This document shows, piece by piece, positions 33,521 to 44,645 of a stretch of DNA of 64,000 nucleotides. Every line of letters starts with the position of its first letter. Position 1 is the stretch's first letter. The notes beneath the pieces were generated by a model, which saw only the letters and a list, made by a program, of their open reading frames with translations, had not been told where the DNA came from and did not search any database. The translations under genes were made by a program, and so were the position numbers. Where the stretch lies: contig WPIO01000028.1 in NCBI GenBank assembly GCA_009760855.2, positions 1,798,001 through 1,862,000 on the forward strand, read 5' to 3'. Source of the DNA: Cristatella mucedo. Lineage: Eukaryota; Bryozoa; Phylactolaemata; Cristatellidae.

Positions 33521-34140
33521 TGGCACAGCCACTCCCTCCTTCTACCGTCACCCTGATCCTAGCCTTAATCTTGCTCTCTGTGGTTTTATTTAATTGATGA
33601 CACTGCCCACTGATCGCTGTACGAGTGGGCCGTGGCACTCGATGTGGTAAGCAGCCGGGACGTGCTATTAGTTGTTGTTTTGACAAGGGAGTCGAGGGGG
33701 GGGGACTCCGGTGGGCGTGAGGGGCGAGAGAGCCGTGCTTGGCCCTGCTCCGTGTGTGTAGGGGAAATAAACTGGTGGTGTTGCTCGTCGGCTAGCGTTC
33801 TTTGCCGTTCGCGACGATAATTCAGACCACACTCCCACCAGACTCTCTATAAAGTAACGCAATTCTGTTATGGCTGCGAACGAAAGGCTGGCTGATGTTG
33901 TGGTCAGCTACTCATTGCTAGCGGAAAATAGTTCCCAGAATGGCAGACGAGGTATCTGTGGGAGGGGTCTCGCGTCATTTACAAAATACAACCCGGATCG
34001 GTGGGTGGATTGCATAACCTATTTCTGTCAGCGAACCTCGATTCCAACGATAAAACTGACGGCTGAGGCTGTGTTTATAGTGCACGTCGTTGCTGCCTGC
34101 TGAGGAGAGTTCTTTACTGGGATCGTTCCCTATCTGATCC
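33521..34140 (+). repeat. Repeat D, copy 1, split by the LTR-like element
   Basis: The flanks (ccctgatcctagcc before, cacactcccaccag to ctgggatcgttcc after) match the uninterrupted copy at 46,985-47,335. The region after the insertion gives parallel frames in both copies (NGRRGICGRGLASF-KYNPD), so repeat D may be a degenerate coding segment of a mobile element. Confidence 0.7.
33579..33824 (+). mobile_element. Solo-LTR-like element, copy 2, inside repeat D
   Basis: About 246 bp, 85% or more similar by eye to 32,362-32,596, with the same AATAAA and the same tgtggtttt start. Its absence from the second repeat D copy shows that it inserted later. Confidence 0.6.
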
Positions 34141-35606
34141 TTTACTGTATGTGTATTGCTGGTATTTGCACAATGGTGGCAGCAAACTGTATCAAATCGA
34201 ATGGCGCGTGCGGCCACGGCTAGCGAAATTACACATCGATTACACGTGCAGCCGAGACACGTGCAGCAATGCTGAAAGAGACGGAATGCGGCAGCGATGA
34301 AGCTCACCCTCAGGAGAGTTACGTAACCGCAAGTCTATTCGACAGCCTTGGTGGGTTGCCGAGTTCCAGCTTTAGCGATTTTGACGCTCGGACGGAGCCA
34401 CCGCCGCAGCTGCCTGCAGTGGTCTCCGTGGTCTCGAGTGCTTAGTTCTTGCTCGGGTCAAAGCCTCGAGCAAAACTCGCTGAATGTTAAAAGACTTGGA
34501 CATTTGTGTCCTATAGCCACAGGTCAAACCCTACTATAAACCAGGTTACTTTAATAGTTCGTACGTTAGCTAACTAGTCCGTTCACGACATCGAGTTCTA
34601 CATGGTTTTTTCCAATTCTCTCCAGCAACGACGCACCTTGAGACCTAGTAAGACACAGAAGCAGCAGACAATGTCCCGCGAATTTTCATGCGCCAAAGGC
34701 TAGTTAATTAGGACACAAAACCCGGTTCCAAACCATTGTAATTAAGAACCATGAATAAGATCCCATCCGCCATAACCTGGCACTAGCAGAATGCCGGTGT
34801 GTCAGCTATAAGCATGCACAAGGGAATCATGTTCAGTCCAACACTGCAGCTTGATATTGGGGACTTGTTTTCTGTTCCGGTCACACTAGCCAAAATAAGC
34901 ACACGTCTAAGGAGTCTCAACTATCGCACAGAGTGCGCCCCCTGACGGGCGGGACTCTGGATGTTTTCAATGAAAATTATCGTAGGCACGAATTACTGAA
35001 AGGCACAGCTTGCCGATAACGCGGTGACTTAGCGTGACTCTCTTCGGGCCATGCAAAAAATCTGCTCGCGCCCACTTATGTTTTCACTGATACCCTGGCA
35101 TTTGTATTTCCTTGTCCGTTGGATTTTTTATTTGTCAGCCTCACGAGCTAGGAAATTTTAGATTTATCCCATTAATAGTTACAAGTCGTTCTTATAGTGA
35201 CCTTCCAGGCGCAGTAAAGGACACTGCTCATTGCATTCTGTAGCACACACTCAAAAGTTTGCATTCCTGAAACTTGATAAATATCGTAAGATTGCGAGTA
35301 ACCTTGCACACGTTTTTTTAGTTGCATTCTTCAAGCACTGGCTGCGCCGCATTTTTCTACTTATTATCGCAAAGCGAGATATACAGGTAAGCTCTTATCA
35401 TGTAGCGGAATACGCGGGCAACATCTTACCGCAGAGCGAGATACGCAGCTAGTGTATTATCATAGAGCGAGACGCATAGGCAATATATCTTACATGAACT
35501 TGCGGCAGCCAGATGAGGCCGATGACGAGGTGGCGTACACGGGTAACAAGGAGAAGAAGATGGAGGACGACGAGGAACAGGCTGAAGCAGAGAGGAAAAG
35601 AGGAAA
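34141..35606. other. Stretch without recognisable gene
   Basis: A segment at about 34,560-34,600 (gttagctaactagtccgt) recurs near 48,600-48,630. A purine-rich stretch lies at 35,540-35,605. Nothing else identified. Confidence 0.4.
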
Positions 35607-35993
35607 GTTAAATGGCTGTGAATAATGGCAGACTCTAGATTCCCAGCCAGTACATTTCTTGAATAAATTCAAATCAAGAAACAGAATAAACAACAAAATT
35701 TTGAACCTGAACTTCCCTTAACGAGGGAATGAGCTGGAGTCCGAACGTGTCAGGTCGAACGTGCCGAGCCCGACGAATTACTTCGGCTCGGAAGCGGATG
35801 CTGTCCTGCCATGCATGTAATCGGTCACTGCTGGCAGACAGTAATCTCCGGCAAGCTCTAGATGTTCTTATAATTGGAGGGCAGGTTGACCAATGGGAAT
35901 GCCTAAGGATGCCACGGCCGTGCCGAAGGTGGTTGCATTTAAGATTTAAGCTTCCACGTATGATGTCAGTCGAGAAGCAACTAGAGTGCGACC
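35607..35993 (+). promoter_or_regulatory. Promoter region of cysteine-rich gene 1
   Basis: About 93% identical by eye to the region before gene 2 (49,176-49,564), while more distal flanks are unrelated. It holds a CCAAT box (35,890-35,894), a palindrome cacggccgtg just downstream, a TATA-like tttaagatttaag (35,938) and an initiator-like tcagtc (35,966-35,971) 28 bp after it, giving a short 5' leader of about 25 bases. A further stem (ccgagcc...ggctcgg) lies near 35,765-35,795. Confidence 0.5.
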
Positions 35994-37440
35994 ATGTCTA
36001 CGAAGCTGATCGTCCTGTGCGTTGCCTGTATCATATGCGTCACATCTGTCCTCTGTGAAAACCCGTTCGTGCGACTATCTGAAGGTGAGACATTCTCTTG
36101 CTGCTATTTTCAGATGCCTTCAAGCTTAGTGGATGTACGTAGAGCTCGACTTTTCTCCTCCTAGGGATCGCTCAGGTGCCAGCTGTTGACCGACTTTGGG
36201 ATGCATCGTCGCCTGCGGCACCGCCGACACCTCTAAAGAGAAGATGCGCACGCGTGTGCATACTATCTATCTGTCCAAACGGCGAACCGAGGGATCCGTG
36301 CACTTGCCGTTGCAAAAAGATATGTGCTGACGCATGCATACAGTCACTCTGTCCATGTGGTGTACCGAGGGATCCGTGCACTTGCGGGTGCCCGCCTGGA
36401 TGTGAAGGTATTATTCATATGTACCTGTATATTGGACCGTTCCGAGCAGACTTCAGTCAAGCGGCGATTAAAACAGTGCTCAGAGCCAGTGGCTGCACTG
36501 CTGGCTTGTTCATATTTCTCCCACTTGACTGTGAATTTTTATAGATTGAGGCATTACCCTTCATGGTAGCTATAAGCTCTAAAATAGCTGCTACCATTTC
36601 TCAGTGCTATGGAAAGTGTTCAAACCACGCTTTGTAGCGAGTGGATGGATTCTTTAATCAAATTATCCTTAGGAAAGGCTGAGCAAGTTTGAAGGGCGAC
36701 TGGAGTGGTAAGGGCTTAGCAGTGCATGAGTCAGGCTGTAGCAGTCGGTTCAGGCTCCCGCATCTGAAGTTGCAGACACCGAAACAGCTCTCCGTTTGGC
36801 GATATTACTTCCCCCATTAGACCGCACATATAGCGCGTTAGCTCCTACCGGGTAGACAGAGGAGGCCCCCTTGGGGGGGGGCATACAAGTCCATAAGATC
36901 GGCCTAGCAGGTGAATTCTAGTTATTTATCAGGAGTGCTGCTACTGGCCAGTGATTAGGCATCCGGTTCCTTCTTATAAGGTATTGCTCCAACAGCATAT
37001 CCGACAGCTGTCTCGATATTGTCTACCTCGTAATAAGTAGTTTTGAGGCAGCGGTCCGGGTCACGCAGCTATTTCTAACCACGACTATCCAATCAAATGT
37101 ACGCATTATTTGTACGTGCATGATTTCAGGCTAGCAATATTATAAAGCAGTCTGCTTCGCCTGTGGGCATTTTACCAAGTCTGCTACTACTCATGAACGC
37201 CTTACCAAGGACGAGGTCGGGCATCTCCTAACACACTTCAGGGTAGAAAAAAGGCGTGGTAGATTATTTTACAATATACAGTTACGTGAACAATGAGCTG
37301 TCTGACTAGCATTTAATATTGATATTTTGGCGCTATAAAGTGATTACGAAATTGCTTCTGTTCTGCGTTTTATGAAGTCTCTCTAAACGCTTGCTTTCAT
37401 TTTAGACTTAAAGGAAAAACGGAACGAGTTAGAAGTTTGA
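35994..37440 (+). CDS. Secreted two-domain cysteine-rich protein, gene 1 (three exons)
   Basis: Exons 35,994-36,084, 36,165-36,407 and 37,406-37,440 (stop TGA) have donors AAG|GTGAGA and GAAG|GTATTA and acceptors cctcctag and tcattttag. Both introns are phase 1 and the 369 coding bases close in frame (122 residues). Exon 1 encodes a signal peptide (MSTKLIVLCVACIICVTSVL), cleavage likely after VLC. Exon 2 encodes a Pro/Ala linker, a dibasic KRR, then two domains: CARVCILSICPNGEPRDPCT with CRC, and CADACIQSLCPCGVPRDPCT with CGCPPGC. Exon 3 adds a charged tail (DLKEKRNELEV). The ATG lies in acc-ATG context. Domain spacing resembles a shortened antistasin half-domain, so a secreted protease inhibitor or defence peptide is possible; this is inference. 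Paralogues: 49.6 kb and, reversed, 58 kb. Confidence 0.8.
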
Positions 37441-37488
37441 AATCTCGGAAGAGAAATTTTCGCAATTGAAAATGCTTTCCTGGATAAG

Positions 37489-37494
37489 AATAAA
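37489..37494 (+). terminator. Polyadenylation signal of cysteine-rich gene 1
   Basis: AATAAA 49 bp after the stop codon. The equivalent signal follows gene 2 (51,903). Confidence 0.7.
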
Positions 37495-38225
37495 TGATCA
37501 TGGCAGTGCAAGGTCGTGTATCTTTACGATTGGCGCAGATGTATCCGAACAATGTTATCCTTTATTGTTTTATTCCTAGCATGGCGACATTGGGTATCCA
37601 TGCAAGTTCTGCTTAGAGCAGCTCACCAAGTATTCCAGCCATTAAACTTCTTAGGATTTCAGGTAACTCATAAATGAACTAACTTCTTATAGGTGGATTT
37701 GTCCCACATACTCTTTAAATTTCTAAAGATACCCAACAGCAAATTTCATTTGCTTTGATGAAAAATTTTATTGAAGATTCTGAGAAGCTTTCGTTGGCAT
37801 CGATGCCAATGCTATGTATCTCGCACTCTTGAAGAAAACAAAATCACTAACCCTACGTAACAAAAAATCTCAGCGAGATTCACTAACTTGAGCCCGCCTG
37901 TTTCCTAACTCACCGTTGAATTCCAAATTAGCTTTTAAGTGCACACTTTTAGAGTGGCTTCGCAGTGCAGCAAAGTTTGAGCAGAAACGATATGATCGTT
38001 TCTTCATTTCTAGTTGCAAAGGTACGACTCGAAGTCGTACCCAGAATGTTTGACCTTAAGCCACACTAAAAGTTGAATATGAAAAACTATCTCAAAAAAT
38101 TTTTTAACACCGCAAAAAATATTTCGCTAGTAATATTTGTCTTAAAGACATTAAATCATAACATTTTTTCACATTTTTAGCTGTATAAGTTATTTATGAA
38201 GCACTTCTGAAAAGTGCTGAAGTAT
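37495..38225 (+). repeat. Downstream flank of duplication unit 1, first block
   Basis: From about 37,780 it matches 53,290-53,720 at roughly 65-75% by eye (agcgagattcactaact, tttatgaagcactt). It contains a hairpin ggtacgact-cga-agtcgtacc at about 38,020-38,040. Not coding. Confidence 0.65.
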
Positions 38226-38235
38226 GGTCTATATC

Positions 38236-38532
38236 TATGTCTATTTATCTCCGACTTTAACTCCATAAAACCACAAAGACTATATGGATGTTAACTTGGA
38301 GAGTTTTATAAAGTGAACTAACAGCCTTAGCGGCTTTCAGTTCGCATTCGATAGCCAAAAGACGTCATCTCGAGCAACATAGAGAAAGGGAGAACAATAG
38401 CTGAGTCAGGAAAGCAGTTGACATAGTAAGTAACTTGAACGTAGCAGCTCAGGATGGGTGGAAAGGATGTGCCATAGTCGGCAGCAAAAGAGCAGCTGTC
38501 GCTGCGTAAAAATAGTGGAGGTGAGTTACACA
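38236..38532 (-). repeat. Repeat R-C, copy 3
   Basis: An antisense relative of 3,389-3,652 (ggaaagcagttgacatagta, ggatgtgccatagtcggcag), ending at the 5' boundary gctgcgtaa. Confidence 0.7.
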
Positions 38533-38694
38533 GTTTAATACCTGCAGAGCAAAGGCTTCTGCAGCCAGTGGTCTGTAAGCTGAGAAATGCTAATTTATTA
38601 CCAATTCATGACCTGAGCTCATGAAAAGGCAAAGACTGGTACAGGAGTTCACGTAGATATGTAGGAGCCAATGAAATAATAACAATAATAATAG

Positions 38695-40060
38695 GGATTT
38701 CGATACAGTACCCTCTGAAAACTTAATCTCTTTCTAAGCACTTTAAATTTTCTGCAAAGAAAGTACAATCAAAATGTTAGTGGCAGCATGCTCAATAAAC
38801 AGCAAAAATAACATGGTTAGGGGTGCCATGCACAGGGTAAGCATGCAAGTATGGTTGGTGGCAGCATGCACTGTGTCAGCACGCAAAATCACTTAAACGA
38901 GGACTCACATGTAAGCACTAAATGCTGGTATAAATAGATGCTTTATTAGTTTTTAATAAATGTGGTCAAATCAGGAGACGTCGTGATGGAAGTCGGACGT
39001 GAGTTCCATGCTTTGGGAGCATGCGAACTAAAGGCACGGTCCCCAAAGAATGGGAGTTTCGTAAGAGGTATAAGTAAACGATTATATTCCAAAAAGCTGA
39101 GCTGGTTGTAGGATGCTTCGGCCGGTAAGGAAGTCAATCTGATTAATGAGCTGTAGCCAGCGAATGAAGAGACCTAAAAGTGAGTGACGAAACCTTGAAC
39201 TCGATGAGTTTCTTGACTGGGAGCCAGTACAGGCTGGCGAGAAGTGGTGTGATGTGGCAACTGCGACTCTCACGACAGATAAGCCTAGCTGCAGAGCTTT
39301 GCACCAGCTGTAAGTGTTTGATTGCACACACCGGTTGACCAGCTAGAATTGAGTTACAAGTCAAGGCTTGGATGTCACAAATGCACGTACCAACTTAGAT
39401 GTGATATCCCTCTCTAAACAAACCCGAATTTAACTAATGTTATGTAGCTGAAACTAGGCTGATTTGGCTGTGGAGCTGATGTGGTCGTCTAACGAAAGAT
39501 CCTTTTGGAAAATGACACCCACATTTTGTGAAGATTTAATAGGAAATATGCTAGCAGAGCAGATTGTGAGCGTTGACCTTTCCAATATCTGAATCGCACT
39601 GGGCTAGCCCTTAACTAGTAAGTCTGTTTTATCAGCATTCCATTCAAGAAAGTTTGCTATCATCCACGTGTGAATGTCATCAATGCATGCGACAGGGGAG
39701 TTGAGATAATTTCACGTGCTGAAGGACTGGAGGGAATTAAAGTAAAGGTACACCTATCTGTAATCTGCATTGAAGTAAAAACCTAGCTCGTGCGTGGCAA
39801 TCACATCAGCTAGAGAGGGAGGGCATATATCCTGAAAAGAACGGGACCAAGCATAGAGCCGTGAGGCACGCAGTATTTCAGAAGCGTCTGGAATGATCTT
39901 TGTGCATTTACATCAATACTCTGTAGTCTTACATTGAGATGGTACCCGAATCAGTGCAATGCAAGCCAGTGATGTGCAGGCAAAATGTAAGGAGCTCTGG
40001 AAGGACTTATTGATCGATAGTATCAAAAGCTGCCTAAAGACATATTAAAACAAGCAGATA
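38695..40060 (-). mobile_element. LINE-A 3' half, diverged
   Basis: Antisense tail at 38,695, C-terminal coding region (LAGQPVCAIKHLQLVQSS at about 39,300-39,360), and RT segments up to about 40,050 (antisense of a degraded motif C near 39,760). Many indels. Confidence 0.8.
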
Positions 40061-40074
40061 TACTCTACCTGAAT

Positions 40075-40615
40075 AATAATAATAATAGTGTACTTGATAA
40101 AGCGACCTCAGAGAACTCAATCTCTTCTAGGCGCTTTACATTTGCTGCAAAGGGAAACGCGATTGAATCGTGAGCATTATCATGCTTGATAAACAGCATG
40201 AACAACGTGGTTAGGGGTGACATGCACCGGGTCAGCATGCAAATGTGGTTAGTGGCAGCATGCACAGTGTCAGCACGAATAAGCACACGAAGGACGAATC
40301 ACAGGGACCCACTAAATGCTGTCCTAAATAGGTGTGTTTTTAAGTTCCTTTTAAATGTTGTCAAGTCAGGGGATGTTCTGACGCAAGTTGGGAGGGAGTT
40401 CCAGGCTTTGGGAGCATACGAACTAAATGCACGGTCTCCAAAGGATTTCAGGCGTTTACGAGGTAGTGGTAAGCTGTTGGATTCCGAAAAGCGGGTGGTA
40501 CGATGCTTGGCCTGGTGGGGGAGCCAAAGAATGAAGTGACCTAAAAGTGAGCGACAAAACCTCGAAGTCAATCCGTTGCTTGACTGGTAGCCAGTGCAGG
40601 TCGGCGAGAAGTATC
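40075..40615 (-). mobile_element. LINE-A 3' fragment
   Basis: Antisense tail next to an ATA microsatellite. The minus frame at 40,299-40,571 reads [20 protein letters not shown] to FRTAFSGSL. Truncated at about 40,615. Confidence 0.88.
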
Positions 40616-41510
40616 TACATTCTTAACGCTGTATCGTCTAAACATTTTATAGAATTAATCAAAAGTGTTAATTTTTACTGAAATTGGCATATTAAAAGAT
40701 AAACTACTTGTAAATGCAATCACAAATTTTGGTGGTTGTGAGATGACTTAATATGGTCATTAAAGTTATTATGTAAGACCTTTTAAAACCGGAATTAGTA
40801 CATCGACCTCAACAATATAATCTTCTTTGAAAAATAACCGAGCCGGAACTGCGGTTTTCTGGTGAACTCTGAGAATATAAACTACTCAGCACTAAACGGA
40901 CCCTCGGAAAATAAATTTGGAAAATGTTAAAACGTTAAGTTTTCCCAAAAACGACATGTCCCTCTAGATCAAACGTCCTACTGGTAGTATAACAAGATCA
41001 TAAAAGCATAAACCCTATCGGCCGGGGCCTAGTCCCACCGCTTACCCACCCGCCCATAGTAACCGGCTGCAAACGGAATTCTAAGACCCACTCGCTATTT
41101 AATAGGCATGAACATGTTTACATTGATATTTTTTACATCGGATCAAACCGAAAGGGACTGTCGCGGCCAGTAGACTACCATTAGGGATAATGTAGTGAGA
41201 ATTTACTGCTTCTGGAGCCGCCGTAACTAAGGAGTCCATTACCTAGGCACTTCATGAATTCTGGGACAGCTTATCCGGTTGTAGCAGCCAAAGCGCACGA
41301 GGCGACTGCCGTGAGTGCTGCCTTGCTCTGCGGCCGGTCAGCGTGGTGACTTGGATTGAACAAGTTTGCCGTTTACTGGAAGTCAGTCTGAAAATGTTGA
41401 TTCATTTCTATTCAAGGAAATTGAGGTGATTTCACGTTTATCATTTATTTGGTTTATAGTTGGATATTTGTATTGGCGAATGCGGGTGAGCCTCCCGGCT
41501 GTAGCGTGAT
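40616..41510. other. Stretch without recognisable feature
   Basis: AT-rich. No gene or repeat identified. Confidence 0.4.
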
Positions 41511-41516
41511 TTGACA

Positions 41517-42345
41517 TAATAATAATAATAATAATAATAATATTGCACTTGATAAAGCGCCCTCAGAGAACTTAATCTCTTTCTAGGCGCTTTACATTTG
41601 CTGCAAAGTGATATGCAATAGAATAGTAAGTAAAATCATGCTTGAAAAACAAGCAAAATGAATAATATGGTTAGGGGTGACATGCACAGGGTCAGCATGC
41701 AAATGTGGTTAGTGGCAGCATGCACAGTGTCAGCACGCATAAGCACATCAAGGACGAATCACAGGGACCCACTAAATGCTGTCCTAAATAGGTGTGTTTT
41801 TAAGTTTCTTTTAAATGTGGTCAGGTCAGGGGATGTTCTGACGCAGGTCGGGAGGGAGTTCCAGGCTTTGGGAGCATGTGAACTAAACGCACGGTCTCCA
41901 AAGGATTTAAGGTTTATACAAGGTATTTGTAGACTGTTGGATTCCGAAAAGCGAGTGGTACGATGCTTGGCCTGATGGGGTAGTATATCTGAAAGATAGG
42001 CTGGAGCCATAGAATGAAGAGACCTAAAAGTGAGCGACAAAACCTTGAAGTCAATCCGTTGCCTCACTGGTAGCCAGTGCAAGTCGGCGAGAAGTGGAGT
42101 AATGTGGCAACTGCGACGCTCACGACAGACAAGCCTAGCTGCAGAGTTTTGCACCAACTGCAATCGCCTGATCGCACATGCTGGTAGGCCAGTAAGCAGT
42201 GAGTTGCAGAAGTCGAGACGGGATGTCACGAATGCATGGACCAACTTGGACGTGGTATCCTTATCTAAACATGCCCGAATTTTAGCAATGTTATGAAGCT
42301 GAAAATAGGCAGATTTGACTGTGGAGCTGATGTGGTCGTCTAACG
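41517..42345 (-). mobile_element. LINE-A 3' fragment, well preserved
   Basis: The minus frame at 41,759-42,244 is the intact LINE-A C-terminus (161 codons, from [20 protein letters not shown] to FRTAFSGSL). The antisense tail and ATA repeat lie at 41,517-41,620. Confidence 0.9.
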
Positions 42346-42559
42346 GCCTGCGATGAGATCGATCGTGGTTATGTTCTGCTTACGTTATATAAAGGTCTTG
42401 TTAGGTTGACCTATTCCTAAGATCCATATTAAGACTCTGGAATATATGATTGTATCTACCCATCCCAGCCTTCTCGCGTGCATATTGGACCTAAGTAGAT
42501 AAGACTTATTTTGATCAAAGCTGGCTGTGTCTACTACTTGAACCTACATTCTTAAGTAG

Positions 42560-43005
42560 GGCGTTATAAACCGTGAGGGAACATGACTCTGCAGCCTGCG
42601 AGCACTGGGAGGAGACCGTACGAGGGTTCAGAGTGCCTAAGCAGCCGCAGGCTCTTAAGCGCTAGAAGGGTAGAAAGGCAGACGATAACTCGGTGGATAA
42701 CTCAGCAGTCCTGCCCAAATGCATGCATTGGCGGTGCATCTGTGGGGACATCCACCTACCACAAACTGCCGCCAGCTGTCGGGCGTGTTGGGAACGAACA
42801 ATGGCTCGACAGTGCAAAAACAACGCATACGTGGAATATAAAGGCTGCCGAAGGAATACGAGGGAGGGCTAGATCTCTCGACCCCGGCAGCCTTCTAGAG
42901 TGAGTAGGCTGGGCTTGGCCGGCGTGGTTTGGAATAAAGTGTTTGGTGTTGGGAGCCAGCAGGCTCGTTCGGTCACTCTACCCAGCCCAACGACAGGTCG
43001 TGCGG
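42560..43005 (+). repeat. LTR-like repeat G, copy 1
   Basis: Part of it (42,590-42,790) matches 50,690-50,935 in antisense (actcagcagtcctgccc, ggggacatccacctaccaca). An AATAAA (ggaataaagtg) lies at about 42,932. The class is uncertain, perhaps a solo LTR. Confidence 0.5.
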
Positions 43006-43009
43006 AGGG

Positions 43010-43790
43010 CTGTCACATACACCCGTAGCAATGCCGATTCTTCTGAGGAGTGGTTAGTTCTACAGCCAGACTTGAACTTGGAGGCAAGGTTTGAAAATTC
43101 AATATATGAGTCTAGCTGGTCTGCATCGACTCGTTCCAGCGTCTTTGATAGAAACGGCTGAAAGGAGACTGGGCGGAAGTTGCTCAAGTTCTCTTGGACT
43201 AGTGTTGCATTAGAGTAGTGCCTGACTATTGCCTTTTTTAGGTGCTGAGACATGACCTGAGGCTAATGATATGTTTATGATGTTAGTTATAAATGACAGC
43301 GGCAGATCTATGCATCATAAAAGCAGGAAAGTGGGAATAATGTCCGAATGAATAGTTATCTGATTTGATTGGTATATGAACTTTAGGACGAAGTCACTGG
43401 TGACCTTGAATATAGGCATTGAGCTGCTGCATGGAATTGAGGGACATGATTTCGGGAAGGTTGACTAGTCCTCGTATGCCTGTCGGTAGACAGTTGGTCA
43501 TGATCTTTTTTTTTTCAAGCTTAAGCTTAGTAGACTTAGCTAGTTTATAATCTGTGGTAAATCAAAGGCCGTCTGGGCGAGGGTGCACAGTGTGCTTAGA
43601 GGTAGAAACTCATTTATCACGTCAGCTAGCCTCGTGTTTTAGCTACCAATCTGCATGGCGGAAGTGGGAGTGAGCAGTAGAGGCAAAGCAGATATTCACG
43701 CACGAATAACATCGATGCCAAGGCTCTTGAGGTTTCGTGATTCACAGGTGATTTAACAAGAAGACGAGGAGGAGGGCACACATTGTAGAC
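43010..43790 (-). mobile_element. LINE-A middle fragment (endonuclease end to RT start)
   Basis: The minus strand encodes ENLSNFRPVSFQPFLSKTLE (RT start, about 43,100-43,190). At the far end it has the antisense of the endonuclease C-terminus (equivalent to KTPDIDAVHARISAS). The 3' part is missing. Confidence 0.8.
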
Positions 43791-44645
43791 TGAAAGAGCC
43801 AAGCCTTACCGGGCTTTGTAGGTCAGCATAAGAACCTTGCTCTGCATCCGCAGATCAAACGGCAGCCATCCTAGATCTTTCAGTGGATACAAATGGTCAA
43901 ATCTCTGGGATAACTAAACTAGCCTTGCAGCCATATTCATTGCCAGCTTCTGAGGTGTAGTGACTTTTCACTAGCTCAGCCAAAACGGAGTTGTGAAAAT
44001 CTAGCTAAGACAGAACGAAGGAACTAACATAGTTACATTTTTTTGCAAGCCACATCAGAACACAGTTCCTAATCTCATATAAGAAACGGACGTAGTGGAG
44101 AGCCGTGTAAGCAGTCTTCTTGACGATGCTTTAAAAATATAGGCAGCTGTCGAAGACGACACATAAATTTGGAGCAAATGGTAATGGTCGTAGAACCACA
44201 TCACCTACTTGAATTGCGAAGCCTTTTAGTCCAGCCACACGCTCGGGCAGTCCGATGAGCAGCATTCCTTTTGATCGTCGTTTAGTGTAAGGAAATTTTC
44301 CGACCTCCATGATCGAACGTCTGCAAGGCAAGCATTCAGTTTATCAGTCGTTGCAGCATATTCTGATGGGTTAAATGAGAAATACAGCTGCGTTTCGTCA
44401 GCATAAAAATGATATCCTATACCACGGGCCTGAATCACTTTTTTTCCGGATGTTGAGTATAAGCGGACAACAGAAAATGACCGAAGACAAACTTTGGGGG
44501 ACTCCACAGGTGACTGGTCTGGTGGATGAGACCTGACCCCCACACGGCAGGCAATGACCACGATCAAACAAGTACGATTTAAACCACGTCAGTGCCTTGT
44601 CTTTCAGACCGATCGCTGTTCTCAATCGTTGAAGTGTGACATGGC
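43791..44645 (-). mobile_element. LINE family B, second copy (RT to C-terminus)
   Basis: The minus strand carries ALTWFKSYL, a damaged GVPQS motif B, YHFYADETQLYFSFNPSE (motif C with DE for DD), LNACLADVRSW, and near 43,850 GWLPFDLRMQSKVLMLTYKA. It supplies the C-terminal half missing from the copy at 1-2,335. Confidence 0.78.

Noticed and set aside
36408-36544. Reading through the end of exon 2 in gene 1 to a stop at 36,544
   Set aside because: The equivalent extension in gene 2 differs in length and sequence, while a splice donor at this point and a phase-matched third exon exist in both copies. A retained-intron isoform is not excluded.
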